From: an uncultured Dehalococcoidia bacterium
GTDB lineage: Bacteria; Chloroflexota; Dehalococcoidia; Lucifugimonadales; CATQGZ01
NCBI GenBank assembly: GCA_958295685.1
Contig: OY282365.1
Location: forward strand, 372,001-436,000
Direction: 5' to 3'
DNA: 64,000 bases
In this document: positions 17,088 through 25,612 of the stretch, one piece after another
Layout of the letters: every line of letters starts with the position of its first letter
Position numbering within the stretch: the stretch's first letter is position 1
Translations under genes and position numbers: made by a program
Notes under the pieces: generated by a model
What the model saw: only the letters and a program-made list of their open reading frames with translations
Told to the model about the DNA's origin: nothing
Databases searched by the model: none

Positions 17088-19019
17088 CTACTCCACGACC
17101 TGGCCCATGCTCGACGCGTCGTAGCCGCCCAGCGCCTCGACGGCCGCCCTGAAGTCCGCGCTCCTGATCAGGGCGAGCATGGGAGCCAGGAGCTCGCCGT
17201 CGTAGAACTCGGCCGGGACCACCACGTCGTACTGCTCGTCCAGCAGCGGGATGAAGTCCAGCTTCAGCGCCCTGGCCGCCGAGAGGATGCCGAGGCCGGT
17301 ATCGGCGCGCCCAGCCGCGACCGCCGCCGCGACTCCCAGGTGTGTGTACTCCTCACGGTCATAGCCCGCGATGCCGTCGGGCCGCGCCCCCAGCTCCCTC
17401 AGCTTGTGGTCGAGCAGAATCCTCGTCCCCGAACCGCGCTGTCGGTTGACGAATGAGAGTCGTCTGTGAAGGAGGTCGTCGAGCGACCCGATACCCAACG
17501 GGTTGCCTCTCCGGACCATCAGCCCCTGTGTGCGGACGACGAGGCGCATGGTTACGACGCTGCGCCCCGCGAGGTAGCGGCGCACGAAGGGGGCGTTGTA
17601 TTCGCCGGTCTCCTCGTCCAGCAGATGGATGCCCGCGAGGTGAGCCTCACCCCTGCTCAGGGCGACGAGTCCGCCGAGGCTGCCGACGTTGGACGAACTG
17701 AGCGTCAGACCGGGATCGACCCTTCGCAGCCTGCTCGCCAGAAGGTCCAGGACCAGATCATGGCTGCCGGCGGCGACGATCTTCCTCTCGATCTCCTCCT
17801 CCGGCCGCAGAAGCTCCACCTCGACTTCCGCTCCTGCCTCCAGACCCTCCGAGAGCCGCGGAACCGTGACCAGTCCGTCGGCTCTGACCAGCGACGAGAT
17901 CACCCCGGCGCCGCGCTGTATTGGAGTGGCCACCATCCTCCCGCCGACCCGGCCCAGGGCGACGCGCACGTGCTCGTCCTCTCCCATGGACGACGCCACC
18001 TTCCGCGCGATCGCTGCCGAGGCCCTGCGGCGGCGGCGCGCCGGGATGCCAAGCCTGATCTCGATCAGGGGCTTGACGAACAGCTCGCACGTCAGCGCCG
18101 CCGACACGGGGTATCCAGGGAGGCCGATCACGGGCTTGCCGCGCACCACGCCGAGCGCCACGGGGTGCCCGGGTCTGTACGCGACCCCGTGCACGATCAG
18201 ATCGCCGAGCTCGTCCAAGAGCCCCGCGGTGTAGTCTTCCGAGCCCGCCGACGAGCCGGCGTTCACAATCACGACGTCGTGGCCGCGGAGCGCCTGGAGC
18301 AGGACGGGCCTGAGCCTGTCGAGGTCGTCCGGCACGGGCGAAAACCGCGCCGCGCGCGCTCCCCAGTCCTCCAACATGCCCGACAGCATGAGCGAGTTGA
18401 ACTCCACGATCTCTCCAGGCGCAGGGGTGGCGCCGACGGCCACGAGCTCGCTGCCCGTGGGGATGACGGCGACCGTCGGACGGCGCCTCACGGGAAGCGC
18501 CGCAACCCCGGCGGCGGCGCATGCGCCGAGGTCTATGGGCCGCAGCTCGTGGCTCTCGGGCAGCAGCAACTCGCCCGAGGCTATGTCTTCGCCGAGCGGC
18601 CGGACGTGGTGGTACGGCGGGACGGGCGCCTGTATCTCCACGGTCGTTTCGTCCACCTCGTGAACGTGCTCGACCATCACGACGGCGTCGTATCCGTCCG
18701 GTACGGGGTCGCCCGTATCGACCCACACGGCCTGGCTGCCGACCTTCAGGCCGACCGGAGCGGTCTCGGAGGCGCCGACCGTGTCCGAGGCTCTGACGGC
18801 GATGCCGTCCATGGCCGCTGAGTCGTAGTGAGGGGAAGACGCCTTGGCCCAGATCGGCGCGGCGGTGATCCGTCCGGCGGCCCTGTCCACCGGCAGCTCC
18901 TCGGCGGGAGAGAGGTCCAGGGCGCCCGCCCGCCTCAGGGCCTCGTGGAACCGCGCGGACGCCAGGCTGAGGGGGATGTCGCTGAGATAGTAGCGCCGTC
19001 CTGTCTTTCTTGATGGCAT
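17088..19019 (-). CDS. MoeA fused to a periplasmic-binding-protein-like domain
   Basis: A 643-residue two-domain protein. Residues 1-410 are MoeA (molybdopterin molybdotransferase), with YDSAAMDGIAVRA, TGDPVPDGYDAVV, VIPTGSEL and LPGYPVSA. Residues about 425-640 are a type-2 periplasmic-binding-like domain (SSNVGSLGGLVAL, HLLDEETGEYN, FVNRQRGSGTR, VPAEFYDGE) similar to LysR-type and molybdate/tungstate-sensing domains. There is no signal peptide, so the binding domain acts in the cytoplasm. Similar fusions are known in archaea and clostridia. It lies six bases after a stand-alone moeA, and the two may favour different metals or steps (inference). Confidence 0.88.
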   Translation of the reverse strand: MPSRKTGRRYYLSDIPLSLASARFHEALRRAGALDLSPAEELPVDRAAGRITAAPIWAKASSPHYDSAAMDGIAVRASDTVGASETAPVGLKVGSQAVWVDTGDPVPDGYDAVVMVEHVHEVDETTVEIQAPVPPYHHVRPLGEDIASGELLLPESHELRPIDLGACAAAGVAALPVRRRPTVAVIPTGSELVAVGATPAPGEIVEFNSLMLSGMLEDWGARAARFSPVPDDLDRLRPVLLQALRGHDVVIVNAGSSAGSEDYTAGLLDELGDLIVHGVAYRPGHPVALGVVRGKPVIGLPGYPVSAALTCELFVKPLIEIRLGIPARRRRRASAAIARKVASSMGEDEHVRVALGRVGGRMVATPIQRGAGVISSLVRADGLVTVPRLSEGLEAGAEVEVELLRPEEEIERKIVAAGSHDLVLDLLASRLRRVDPGLTLSSSNVGSLGGLVALSRGEAHLAGIHLLDEETGEYNAPFVRRYLAGRSVVTMRLVVRTQGLMVRRGNPLGIGSLDDLLHRRLSFVNRQRGSGTRILLDHKLRELGARPDGIAGYDREEYTHLGVAAAVAAGRADTGLGILSAARALKLDFIPLLDEQYDVVVPAEFYDGELLAPMLALIRSADFRAAVEALGGYDASSMGQVVE

Positions 19020-19024
19020 TTCAA

Positions 19025-20260
19025 TCAGAAGAGCCTGACCTCGACGTCCTGGCCGGCGTACAGGCCCGTCCGGTCGGGCGGTATCCTGACGGTTCCATCT
19101 GCCCGCACCAGCGAGTAGATCAGGTTCGACTTGCCGAATACGGGGTGGGCGGTCGGAACGCCGCCACGGACGCCGTCCAGCCTCACCTGGACGTGGTCCT
19201 CGCGCCCGGCCGCCGAGGCCACGTCTCTTGTCAGACGGGCCGACACGGCAGCCGGACGGGGAGGCGGGTCCAGGCCGCGCAGGAGGCACAGCGTCGGGCG
19301 CACCAGCAGATCGAACACGACCATCGCCGAGACCGGATTGCCCGGAAGGCCGAACGCGGGCTTGCCGTCCACCAGCGCGACGATGGTGGGCTTGCCGGGT
19401 TTGAGCGAGACGCCGTGGACGATCACCCCCGGACTTCCGAGGCCGTCGAGCACGGAGGCGGTCAGATCCCGGCTGCTGATGGAGCTTCCGGCCGAGAAGA
19501 CCAGCACGTCTGCCTGCTCGATGCCTCTGAGCGCGGCGTCCCGCTGCGCGTCGTAGTCGTCCTTCACGAGCGGCAGGGGAATCGGGATGCCGCCGTGCTT
19601 TTCGACCAGCGCCGAGATGGTGTAGCTGTTCACGTCCCGCACCCGGCCAGGCCCGGGCGTCTCACCCGGCGCGACGAGCTCGTCCCCGGTCGACACTATG
19701 GAGACCACCGGGCGCCGGGCGGCCTGGACCTGCGTGATTCCGAGCGCGGTCAGGGCGCCTACGTCCTGCGGCCTGACCAGGTGTCCCGACGGCAGCACGA
19801 CCTCCCCCGACCGGACGTCCTCGCCTACCTGGAGGACGTTCTCGCCCGGGGCAACCGGACGCAGCGCCTCGAGGGTGGTCTCGCCGGCTCGCTGGGTGTT
19901 CTCCTCCATGACCACTGCGTCCGCGCCCTCGGCGAGCATCCCGCCGGTGAAGGCCCTAGCCGCCTGCCCCGGACGCAGGGACACGGCGGGGGGCTGTCCC
20001 ATGGGCACCTCGCCCGCGAGCTCCAGGTATGCGGGCAGGCTCTCGGTCGCGCCGAACGTGTCGGCGGCCCGCACCGAGTAGCCGTCCATTGTCGAGCGGG
20101 GGAAGGAGGGCAGGTCTTCCGCCGAGACGATCTCGCAGGCCGTCACACGTCCCAGGGCCTCGGAGACGGGGACGGCCTCGGCTTGGACGCGCGCCGTGAG
20201 ACGCTCCCTCAGCGACTCGAAGGCGTCATCTGGGGGCAGGACGTTGAAGAACTCGGGCAT
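19025..20260 (-). CDS. moeA: Molybdopterin molybdenumtransferase MoeA
   Basis: A 411-residue MoeA inserting molybdate or tungstate into adenylylated molybdopterin. Typical segments are RSTMDGYSVRAADT, FTGGMLAEGADAVVMEENT, VVSIVSTGDELVAPG, AGSSISSRD and FGLPGNPVSAMVV. The beta-barrel C-terminus ends in GLYAGQDVEVRLF. It heads the cofactor and aldehyde-oxidoreductase gene run and is followed within six bases by a second moeA carrying an extra binding domain. Two MoeA proteins in tandem often accompany organisms using tungsten as well as molybdenum (known for archaea; inferred here). Confidence 0.93.
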   Translation of the reverse strand: MPEFFNVLPPDDAFESLRERLTARVQAEAVPVSEALGRVTACEIVSAEDLPSFPRSTMDGYSVRAADTFGATESLPAYLELAGEVPMGQPPAVSLRPGQAARAFTGGMLAEGADAVVMEENTQRAGETTLEALRPVAPGENVLQVGEDVRSGEVVLPSGHLVRPQDVGALTALGITQVQAARRPVVSIVSTGDELVAPGETPGPGRVRDVNSYTISALVEKHGGIPIPLPLVKDDYDAQRDAALRGIEQADVLVFSAGSSISSRDLTASVLDGLGSPGVIVHGVSLKPGKPTIVALVDGKPAFGLPGNPVSAMVVFDLLVRPTLCLLRGLDPPPRPAAVSARLTRDVASAAGREDHVQVRLDGVRGGVPTAHPVFGKSNLIYSLVRADGTVRIPPDRTGLYAGQDVEVRLF

Positions 20261-20311
20261 CGGCCCTTCCCTTCACCATGCTTGTCCCGTCCACGGGAGG
20301 AGCTTCGGTAT

Positions 20312-21934
20312 CTACAGCCCCAGGATCCTGCCCTCTGAGTCCACGTCCAGGGCTCGGGGCGAGCCGGGCAGGCCGGGCATGGTCACCATGGTGCCTGCGA
20401 GTGGGTATATGAAGCCGGCCCCGATCGAGGAGCGAACGTCGGAGACCTCGAAGGTGTAGTCCTTCGGCACTCCCTTCATGCGGGGGTTGTGCGACAGGGA
20501 CAGGTGGGTCTTGGCCATGCATATGGGGAGGTCTCCCCAGCCAAGCTCCTGATAGGTCTTCAGGCGCCTGGCCGCAGCGGCGTTCCATTTCACGTCGTTC
20601 GCGTTGTAAACCCTTTGGGCCAGGGCCTTCACCTTGTCCTGGATGGAGGCCTGCGTGGGATAGGCGTAGGTTATGTCCGGGTCGCCGCCGTCCGCTGCGG
20701 ATGCGACGGCCTCGGCGAGTTCGACGCACCCCGCACCCCCCTCCGCGAAGCCGCGGCTCTCGACCGCGGCCGCCGCGCCCGCGGCCTCCGCCCGCTCCCT
20801 AACCACGGCCGTCTCTTTCGTGGTGTCGGCAGGGAAGCGGTTGATCGCCACCACGACGGGCAGCCCGAAGGAGCGTATCACGCCGATCAGGTGCTCCAGG
20901 ATCGGCGCGCCCCTCCTGACTGCGTCATCGTCGGGGTTCTCCAGGTCGCGGAGCCGGACGCCGCCGTGCGACTTGATCGCGCGGACGGACGCCACGAGCA
21001 CCGCGGCGCTCGGCTCCAGCCCGTTGAATCTGGCCTTGATGTGCATGAACTTCTCGAATCCCAGGTCGGCGCCGAAGCCCGCCTCCGTCAGCACGTAGTC
21101 CGCGTACCCCAGGGCCAGCTTGTCCCCCAGTACGGAGCTGCAGCCGTGGGCGATGTTGCCGAACGGGCCGGTGTGAACGAACACGGGCTGGCCCTCGGTC
21201 GTCTGCACGACGTTCGGGAGAATGGCGTGCCTGAGCAGGGCCATCATCGAGCCGACCGCCCCGACGTCGTCCGCGGTCACCGGCCTTCCCCCGCCGGTGA
21301 ATCCGACCACCATCCTGCTCAGCCTCGCGCGCAGATCCTCGAGTCCCGACGCGAGCGCGAGCACGGCCATCACCTCCGAGGCCGTCACGATGTCGAACCC
21401 CGACTCGCGGACAGGGGCGTTCGCCGACCCCCCGAGCCCTGTGACTATCGACCTCAGCGCGCGCTCCTCGACGTCGGTGACGCGCCTCCAGGTTATGTTG
21501 TCGGGCGCGAAGTCAGGGATGTGGCCGCGCTGGGCAACGTTGTCGGTCAGAGCGGCCAGCAGGTTGTGCGCCGAGCCGACCGCGTGGGCGTCTCCCGTGA
21601 AGTGGACGTTGACCTCGTCATCGGGGACCACGGTTGCCATGTTGCCCCCGGTGCCCCCGCCCTTGATCCCGAAGATAGGCCCCAGGGACGGCTCTCGCAG
21701 CGTGGCGGCGGCGCGGCGGCCTGTCCTTCCGAGGCCCTGGGTGATCCCGACGGTCGTGGTCGTCTTGCCCTCGCCCGCCCTCGTGGGCGTCACCCCAGTC
21801 ACGACGATCAGCTTCCCCCTCTTCCCCTCGCTGCGGATGGCCGAGAGCGCAACCTTGGCCTTGTGGTGGCCGTAGGGTATCGTCTCCGCCGGATCGAGTC
21901 CCAGTTCTTCGGTGATTTCGGAGATAGGCTTCAT
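20312..21934 (-). CDS. fhs: Formate--tetrahydrofolate ligase
   Basis: A 540-residue enzyme making 10-formyl-THF from formate, THF and ATP. The P-loop is TPTRAGEGKTTTTVG near residues 58-72. EPSLGPIFGIKGGGTGGN, the PVREAGFD-like PVRESGFDIVTASE and the C-terminal NPRMKGVPKDYTFEV are conserved family blocks. The start at 21934 has AGGAG eight bases before it. It lies just upstream of moeA but has its own strong promoter. It could feed formate carbon into the folate pathway used by the methyltransferases near 57-64 kb, or work in the Wood-Ljungdahl methyl branch. Confidence 0.96.
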   Translation of the reverse strand: MKPISEITEELGLDPAETIPYGHHKAKVALSAIRSEGKRGKLIVVTGVTPTRAGEGKTTTTVGITQGLGRTGRRAAATLREPSLGPIFGIKGGGTGGNMATVVPDDEVNVHFTGDAHAVGSAHNLLAALTDNVAQRGHIPDFAPDNITWRRVTDVEERALRSIVTGLGGSANAPVRESGFDIVTASEVMAVLALASGLEDLRARLSRMVVGFTGGGRPVTADDVGAVGSMMALLRHAILPNVVQTTEGQPVFVHTGPFGNIAHGCSSVLGDKLALGYADYVLTEAGFGADLGFEKFMHIKARFNGLEPSAAVLVASVRAIKSHGGVRLRDLENPDDDAVRRGAPILEHLIGVIRSFGLPVVVAINRFPADTTKETAVVRERAEAAGAAAAVESRGFAEGGAGCVELAEAVASAADGGDPDITYAYPTQASIQDKVKALAQRVYNANDVKWNAAAARRLKTYQELGWGDLPICMAKTHLSLSHNPRMKGVPKDYTFEVSDVRSSIGAGFIYPLAGTMVTMPGLPGSPRALDVDSEGRILGL

Positions 21935-21967
21935 CTGGGCGCTCCTGGCAGGTTCCAAGCTGCTTTT

Positions 21968-21995
21968 ATAATAACGGCCAAGCCGGGACTGTCAA
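21968..21995 (-). promoter_or_regulatory. fhs promoter
   Basis: A perfect TTGACA (-35) and TATTAT (-10) lie 16 bases apart on the minus strand, about 34 bases before the fhs start codon. Confidence 0.7.
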
Positions 21996-22008
21996 CCGAG
22001 GCCCGCCC

Positions 22009-22052
22009 CATCCTGCTAATCCTCCAATCCTGAGAATCCTGATTCAGACAAT
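22009..22052 (+). repeat. Dispersed ~50-nt repeat (family R1), copy 1
   Basis: Matches the sequence at 25558-25609 and the inverted units at 39147-39458 (ATCCTGCTAATCCTCC then AATCCTGAGAATCCTGATTC then AGACAAT). Internal ATCCTG/ATCCTC units recur every 8-10 bases. It lies in the intergenic region between divergent fhs and Ku genes, without an adjacent promoter element. Confidence 0.8.
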
Positions 22053-22138
22053 CAATCCGGTATAACTGTTCAGACTTGTGAGACCCGAAAGGGGAATCCA
22101 GAGAGGTTCCTCCCTTGGCAGTGGGTCTGGGGAGCACC

Positions 22139-22192
22139 TTCCACTCCCCGCTCTCCACTCTCCACTCTCCACTCCTCACTCTCCACTGCTTC
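22139..22192 (+). repeat. Low-complexity CTCTCCACT tandem tract
   Basis: About five imperfect units of the form (C)TCTCCACT(C) lie just upstream of the Ku gene. The opposite strand translates to repeated GEWRVES-type peptides, a common artefact of such tracts. Variable copy number between strains is possible. Confidence 0.7.
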
Positions 22193-22281
22193 TGCCCGTG
22201 TTAGAATCCCTGAGAGACGGTCGACGGGGAACCCGCCGCCGACTTCATCCGAGAGGCTCCGCGCGGGGAGGAGGAAATCAA

Positions 22282-23109
22282 ATGCCTAGACGGGCCATAT
22301 GGAAAGGCGCCGTTACCTTCGGAATGGTCGCCATCCCGATCAAGCTCTACACCGCCACGGAGAGCAAGGACTTCTCGTTCGTGACCCTTCACGACGCCTG
22401 CAAGACGAGGCTCAAGCGGCCGCGCTTCTGCCCCTACCATGAGGAGGAGGTCACCTCCTCGGACGTGGTGCGCGCTTACGAGTTCGCCAAGGAACAATAC
22501 CTCGTGATGGAGCAGAGCGACTTCGAAAACCTGCCCGTGCCCTCCACTCACACCATCGAGATCACCCAGTTCGTCGAACTGTCCACGGTCGACCCCGTCA
22601 ACTTCGACCGCGCCTACGTGCTGGAGCCGGAAGGCGTCGGGACGAAACCCTTCTATCTCCTGAAGCAGTCCCTGGAAGCATCCGGGCGGGCCGCCATTGC
22701 AAAGGTGTCGCTCCGCCAGAAAGAGCACATCTGTTGCCTGCGTCCCTTCGAGCACGGCCTCGCCATGCACACCATGCACTACCCGGACGAGATCAGAGGC
22801 GTCAAAGAGCTCGACCTGCCGGAGGAGCAGACGGCCATCACCGAGGCCGAGATGAGCATGGCCGCGATGCTCATCGACCAGATGACCTCTCCGTATGACC
22901 CATCCCTGTTCCAGGACGAATACCGCCTCACGCTCGAGAGGGCAATCGAGGCGAAGCTGAACAACCGGGAGACCATCGCCCCGGCCGCCGAAGCCTCTCC
23001 GGGCGGGGTCGCCGACCTGATGGAGGCCCTCCGCGCCAGCATCGCCGCGGCCGAAGGCAGCCCCGCCGAAGAATCCGCCCAGGAACGCGCCGAAACCAGA
23101 ACAGGGTAG
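22282..23109 (+). CDS. ku: Non-homologous end-joining protein Ku
   Basis: A 275-residue bacterial Ku, which forms a ring homodimer that holds broken DNA ends. It opens MPRRAIWKGAVTFGMVAIPI and continues with SFVTLHDAC, CPYHEEEV, FVELSTVDP and the core DPVNFDRAYVLEPEG. The C-terminal tail is acidic and alanine-rich. The ATG at 22282 follows GGGAGGAGG at 22266-22274. No LigD is within the window. A restriction-modification pair follows within 40 bases. Confidence 0.95.
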   Translation: MPRRAIWKGAVTFGMVAIPIKLYTATESKDFSFVTLHDACKTRLKRPRFCPYHEEEVTSSDVVRAYEFAKEQYLVMEQSDFENLPVPSTHTIEITQFVELSTVDPVNFDRAYVLEPEGVGTKPFYLLKQSLEASGRAAIAKVSLRQKEHICCLRPFEHGLAMHTMHYPDEIRGVKELDLPEEQTAITEAEMSMAAMLIDQMTSPYDPSLFQDEYRLTLERAIEAKLNNRETIAPAAEASPGGVADLMEALRASIAAAEGSPAEESAQERAETRTG

Positions 23110-23146
23110 GGAGCGCCCCCGGCCCGCCGCCGGTCAGGAGGAGTCG

Positions 23147-24544
23147 ATGGAGCCGGCCATGTCCCCCAACGGAGGCAGCGTCCAGGAACGCCAGTCCTTA
23201 CAGGAACGGTTCGGCAGTCGCTTGGCCGTCAATCCGCACTTCACGCGCAAAGCCGTGTCCTATCAGGGCAACCGGAGCGTGCCGGGACTCCGTTGGATGA
23301 AGTACAAAGAAGGCTTTTCGCGCACATTCGTCGAGCGTCTCATCGACGACCGCCAGCCAACGGACATTCTCGATCCGTTCGCTGGCATCGGCACGACGCC
23401 TCTGGTCGCCGCTGGCATGGGGAAGTCGGCAACGGGAATCGAAATCATGCCAGTCGGTGTACTGGCCGGCAATGGGATCGCTCAAGCTGCCAACGGAGTG
23501 TCCAAAGCCATGCTCGAAGCCGCAGGCAGCGAATTGATCGGCAGGGTCACGTCCGAGGAACCGGCCCCGGCGGAGTTCGCGTTCCCGCACGTCAGCATCA
23601 CGGAAGCTGCCTTCCCTGAGCCGACAGAGGCCGCGATCGCCAAGGCGCGGCAGTGGCTGGCCAACACCGATGACGACCCCACCCGGACGCTGTTGAACCT
23701 GGCGTGTATGACCATTCTCGAAAGCGTGAGCTATACGCGAAAAGATGGTCAGTACCTCCGGTGGGACTATCGATCTGGCCGGACGCTCAGGGCGAGGGTG
23801 AACAAGGGGCCGATCCAGTCATTCCAGGGTGCTCTTGGCTCTCGGCTGTTCGAGATGGTCCAGGACATAGACATCCTCAAGCAGGAGTACGGAGGCGGTT
23901 ATCCCGAGTTCATCACCGGCTCGTCTCTGGAACTGTTGCGAGACCTGCCGGACGGGCGATTCGACATGGTGATAACCTCACCGCCCTACGCGAACAGATA
24001 CGACTACACTCGAACCTACGCGCTGGAACTCGCCTGGCTTGACCTGGATCAGAAAGGCTTCGCCAGCCTCAGACAGCGGATGCTGTCCGCCACTGTCGAG
24101 AACAAGACGAAATTGGAGTGGCTGAGGCGTGTCTACTGCGATAACCAGACCCTGCTGAATGAATCGCTGGGGATGTACCGGAACCAGGGAGCAATCCGTG
24201 AAGTGCTCGCGATTCTCACAGAGCGCATAGATGAACTCGGCAACAGACACGTGATCCGTCTGATTGAAGGGTACTTCCTGGAGATGGCGGTCATCGTCGC
24301 CGAGCTGGGCCGTGTCACACGACCTGGCGGAACTGTGATCATGGTGAACGACAACGTTCAGTACCACGGCGAAGAGGTGCCGGTCGACCTGATACTCTCC
24401 GACTTCGCCGAGCAGTCCGGCTTCGTCTGCGAGAAAATATGGATGCTGCCCCGTGGCAAAGGCAATTCAAGTCAGCAGATGCGCCGCTTCGGCAGGCGCG
24501 AGATCAGGAAGTGTGTCTACAAGTGGGTGCGCGCGAGTGACTAA
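23147..24544 (+). CDS. DNA methyltransferase (TSPPY type), restriction-modification partner
   Basis: A 465-residue methylase. The AdoMet-binding motif DPFAGIGTTPLVAAG lies near residues 76-90 and the catalytic TSPPYANRYDYTR near 278. This I-to-IV order, and the TSPPY form, suit N4-cytosine or exocyclic-amino methylation. RPGGTVIMVNDNVQYHG is the strand after the core. It is followed, with an overlap, by a gene encoding a PD-(D/E)xK protein, so it probably protects against that nuclease. It may share a transcript with Ku upstream. Confidence 0.82.
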   Translation: MEPAMSPNGGSVQERQSLQERFGSRLAVNPHFTRKAVSYQGNRSVPGLRWMKYKEGFSRTFVERLIDDRQPTDILDPFAGIGTTPLVAAGMGKSATGIEIMPVGVLAGNGIAQAANGVSKAMLEAAGSELIGRVTSEEPAPAEFAFPHVSITEAAFPEPTEAAIAKARQWLANTDDDPTRTLLNLACMTILESVSYTRKDGQYLRWDYRSGRTLRARVNKGPIQSFQGALGSRLFEMVQDIDILKQEYGGGYPEFITGSSLELLRDLPDGRFDMVITSPPYANRYDYTRTYALELAWLDLDQKGFASLRQRMLSATVENKTKLEWLRRVYCDNQTLLNESLGMYRNQGAIREVLAILTERIDELGNRHVIRLIEGYFLEMAVIVAELGRVTRPGGTVIMVNDNVQYHGEEVPVDLILSDFAEQSGFVCEKIWMLPRGKGNSSQQMRRFGRREIRKCVYKWVRASD

Positions 24545-25481
24545 CCTTCGTGACGCGAGGCTCAGATCGACTCTGATGTCCGAGAGGATCCGACACCGCA
24601 CAGACCATGCGCTGCGGCAGGTGATCAATGCGTTCACAGGCGAGTTGGACTTTCATCCTCTCGATGACCTGATGATCAGCCGTCAGGCGTGGGAATACAC
24701 AGTCGTAGCCCGCATCGAACCCAAGTCGGTGTTTGCTCACCCCCTCCTCATCCGAGAACATCCCCGAACCTCGCAGTACTACCGCGGGATCGCGCTGCTG
24801 CCCCAGAAACGTGTAGCTGATATGGCTGTAGCCGTCTCCTCCTGGGAAGACGGCTCGCGTAGGTCGCCCATCACGAAAGAGCAAAGTACCAGCGTAGCTC
24901 GTCTGTACAACGCGGTCATCTCATCCATCATCGAAGGTACGACCAACTGGACCCTGCAGGACGGCTATCGGAACATAATAGCCAACATGGGCATCGGGCT
25001 GGACGGCACGTTCCGCAACATCATCGGGCGCGACGCCGAAAATCTGGTGAAGACTCGCATCAGGAACTGGCTTCAAAGCCGAGGGATGATCCTTGAACAG
25101 AGCCCGGACGCCACACAGTTCCGGCTGCCCAGCGGGTACTTGATGCGGTTCGGGTCCGAGCCGGACATCCTGTTCCGGCAGGAGGTCGCAGGTCGTACCA
25201 GAAAGGCAGCAACGATTGAGATCAAAGGAGGCAAAGACCCCGCCGGGGCGCTGGAACGGCTCGGAGCGATGCAGAAGAGCTTCGAAGCCACTCCGCCCGA
25301 CTGTGTCAACTTCCTGGTCGCCGGCGTCATCACACCGGAAATGAGAGCCAGGCTGGATCAGATGGGCGTCGTCAAGGTCTTCCTGCTTGATGATTTGGCC
25401 CACGACGGCGACGGGTGGTCCGACTTCATCAACGAGGTGTTCCACTACACCGTCCGTATCACCGATTCGACCGTGTCCTAG
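24537..25481 (+). CDS. Type II restriction endonuclease (PD-(D/E)xK)
   Basis: About 314 residues, starting at the GTG that overlaps the methylase stop (GTGACTAA) or at ATG 24576. The catalytic core is visible as SEPDILFRQEV with TIEIKGGKDPAGALERL (D, then E-x-K) near residues 205-235. The C-terminal part VNFLVAGVITPEMRARL and VFLLDDLAHDG are strand-helix elements of the nuclease fold. The general look recalls XcyI-type enzymes, but I cannot confirm a recognition site. Together with the upstream methylase it forms restriction-modification system 1. Confidence 0.72.
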   Translation: MTNLRDARLRSTLMSERIRHRTDHALRQVINAFTGELDFHPLDDLMISRQAWEYTVVARIEPKSVFAHPLLIREHPRTSQYYRGIALLPQKRVADMAVAVSSWEDGSRRSPITKEQSTSVARLYNAVISSIIEGTTNWTLQDGYRNIIANMGIGLDGTFRNIIGRDAENLVKTRIRNWLQSRGMILEQSPDATQFRLPSGYLMRFGSEPDILFRQEVAGRTRKAATIEIKGGKDPAGALERLGAMQKSFEATPPDCVNFLVAGVITPEMRARLDQMGVVKVFLLDDLAHDGDGWSDFINEVFHYTVRITDSTVS

Positions 25482-25499
25482 GCCGCTGGTGTCATCAGC

Positions 25500-25609
25500 G
25501 CGTCCCAGATAGACAACCGCCTCCCACGACGGGGACTCGTGAATCGCCCGCGCCTCCCATCCTCCCAATCCTGCTAATCCTCCAATCCTGAGAATCCTGA
25601 TTCAGACAA
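25500..25609 (+). repeat. Dispersed repeat R1, copy 2, with flanking sequence shared with the 39-kb array
   Basis: The ATCCTG-rich 52 bases at 25558-25609 match R1. The preceding TGAATCGCCCGCGCCTCCC is the reverse complement of the region that follows R1 in each 104-bp unit at 39147-39458. It ends AGACAAC only three bases before the -35 box of iteron element copy A. Confidence 0.75.
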
Positions 25610-25612
25610 CCC

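Noticed and set aside
21931..22179. Minus-strand frame through the R1 repeat and CTCTCCACT tract, with LNQDSQDWRISR and GEWRVES peptides
   Set aside because: The peptides simply reflect translated repeats; no start signal or conserved protein features are present.
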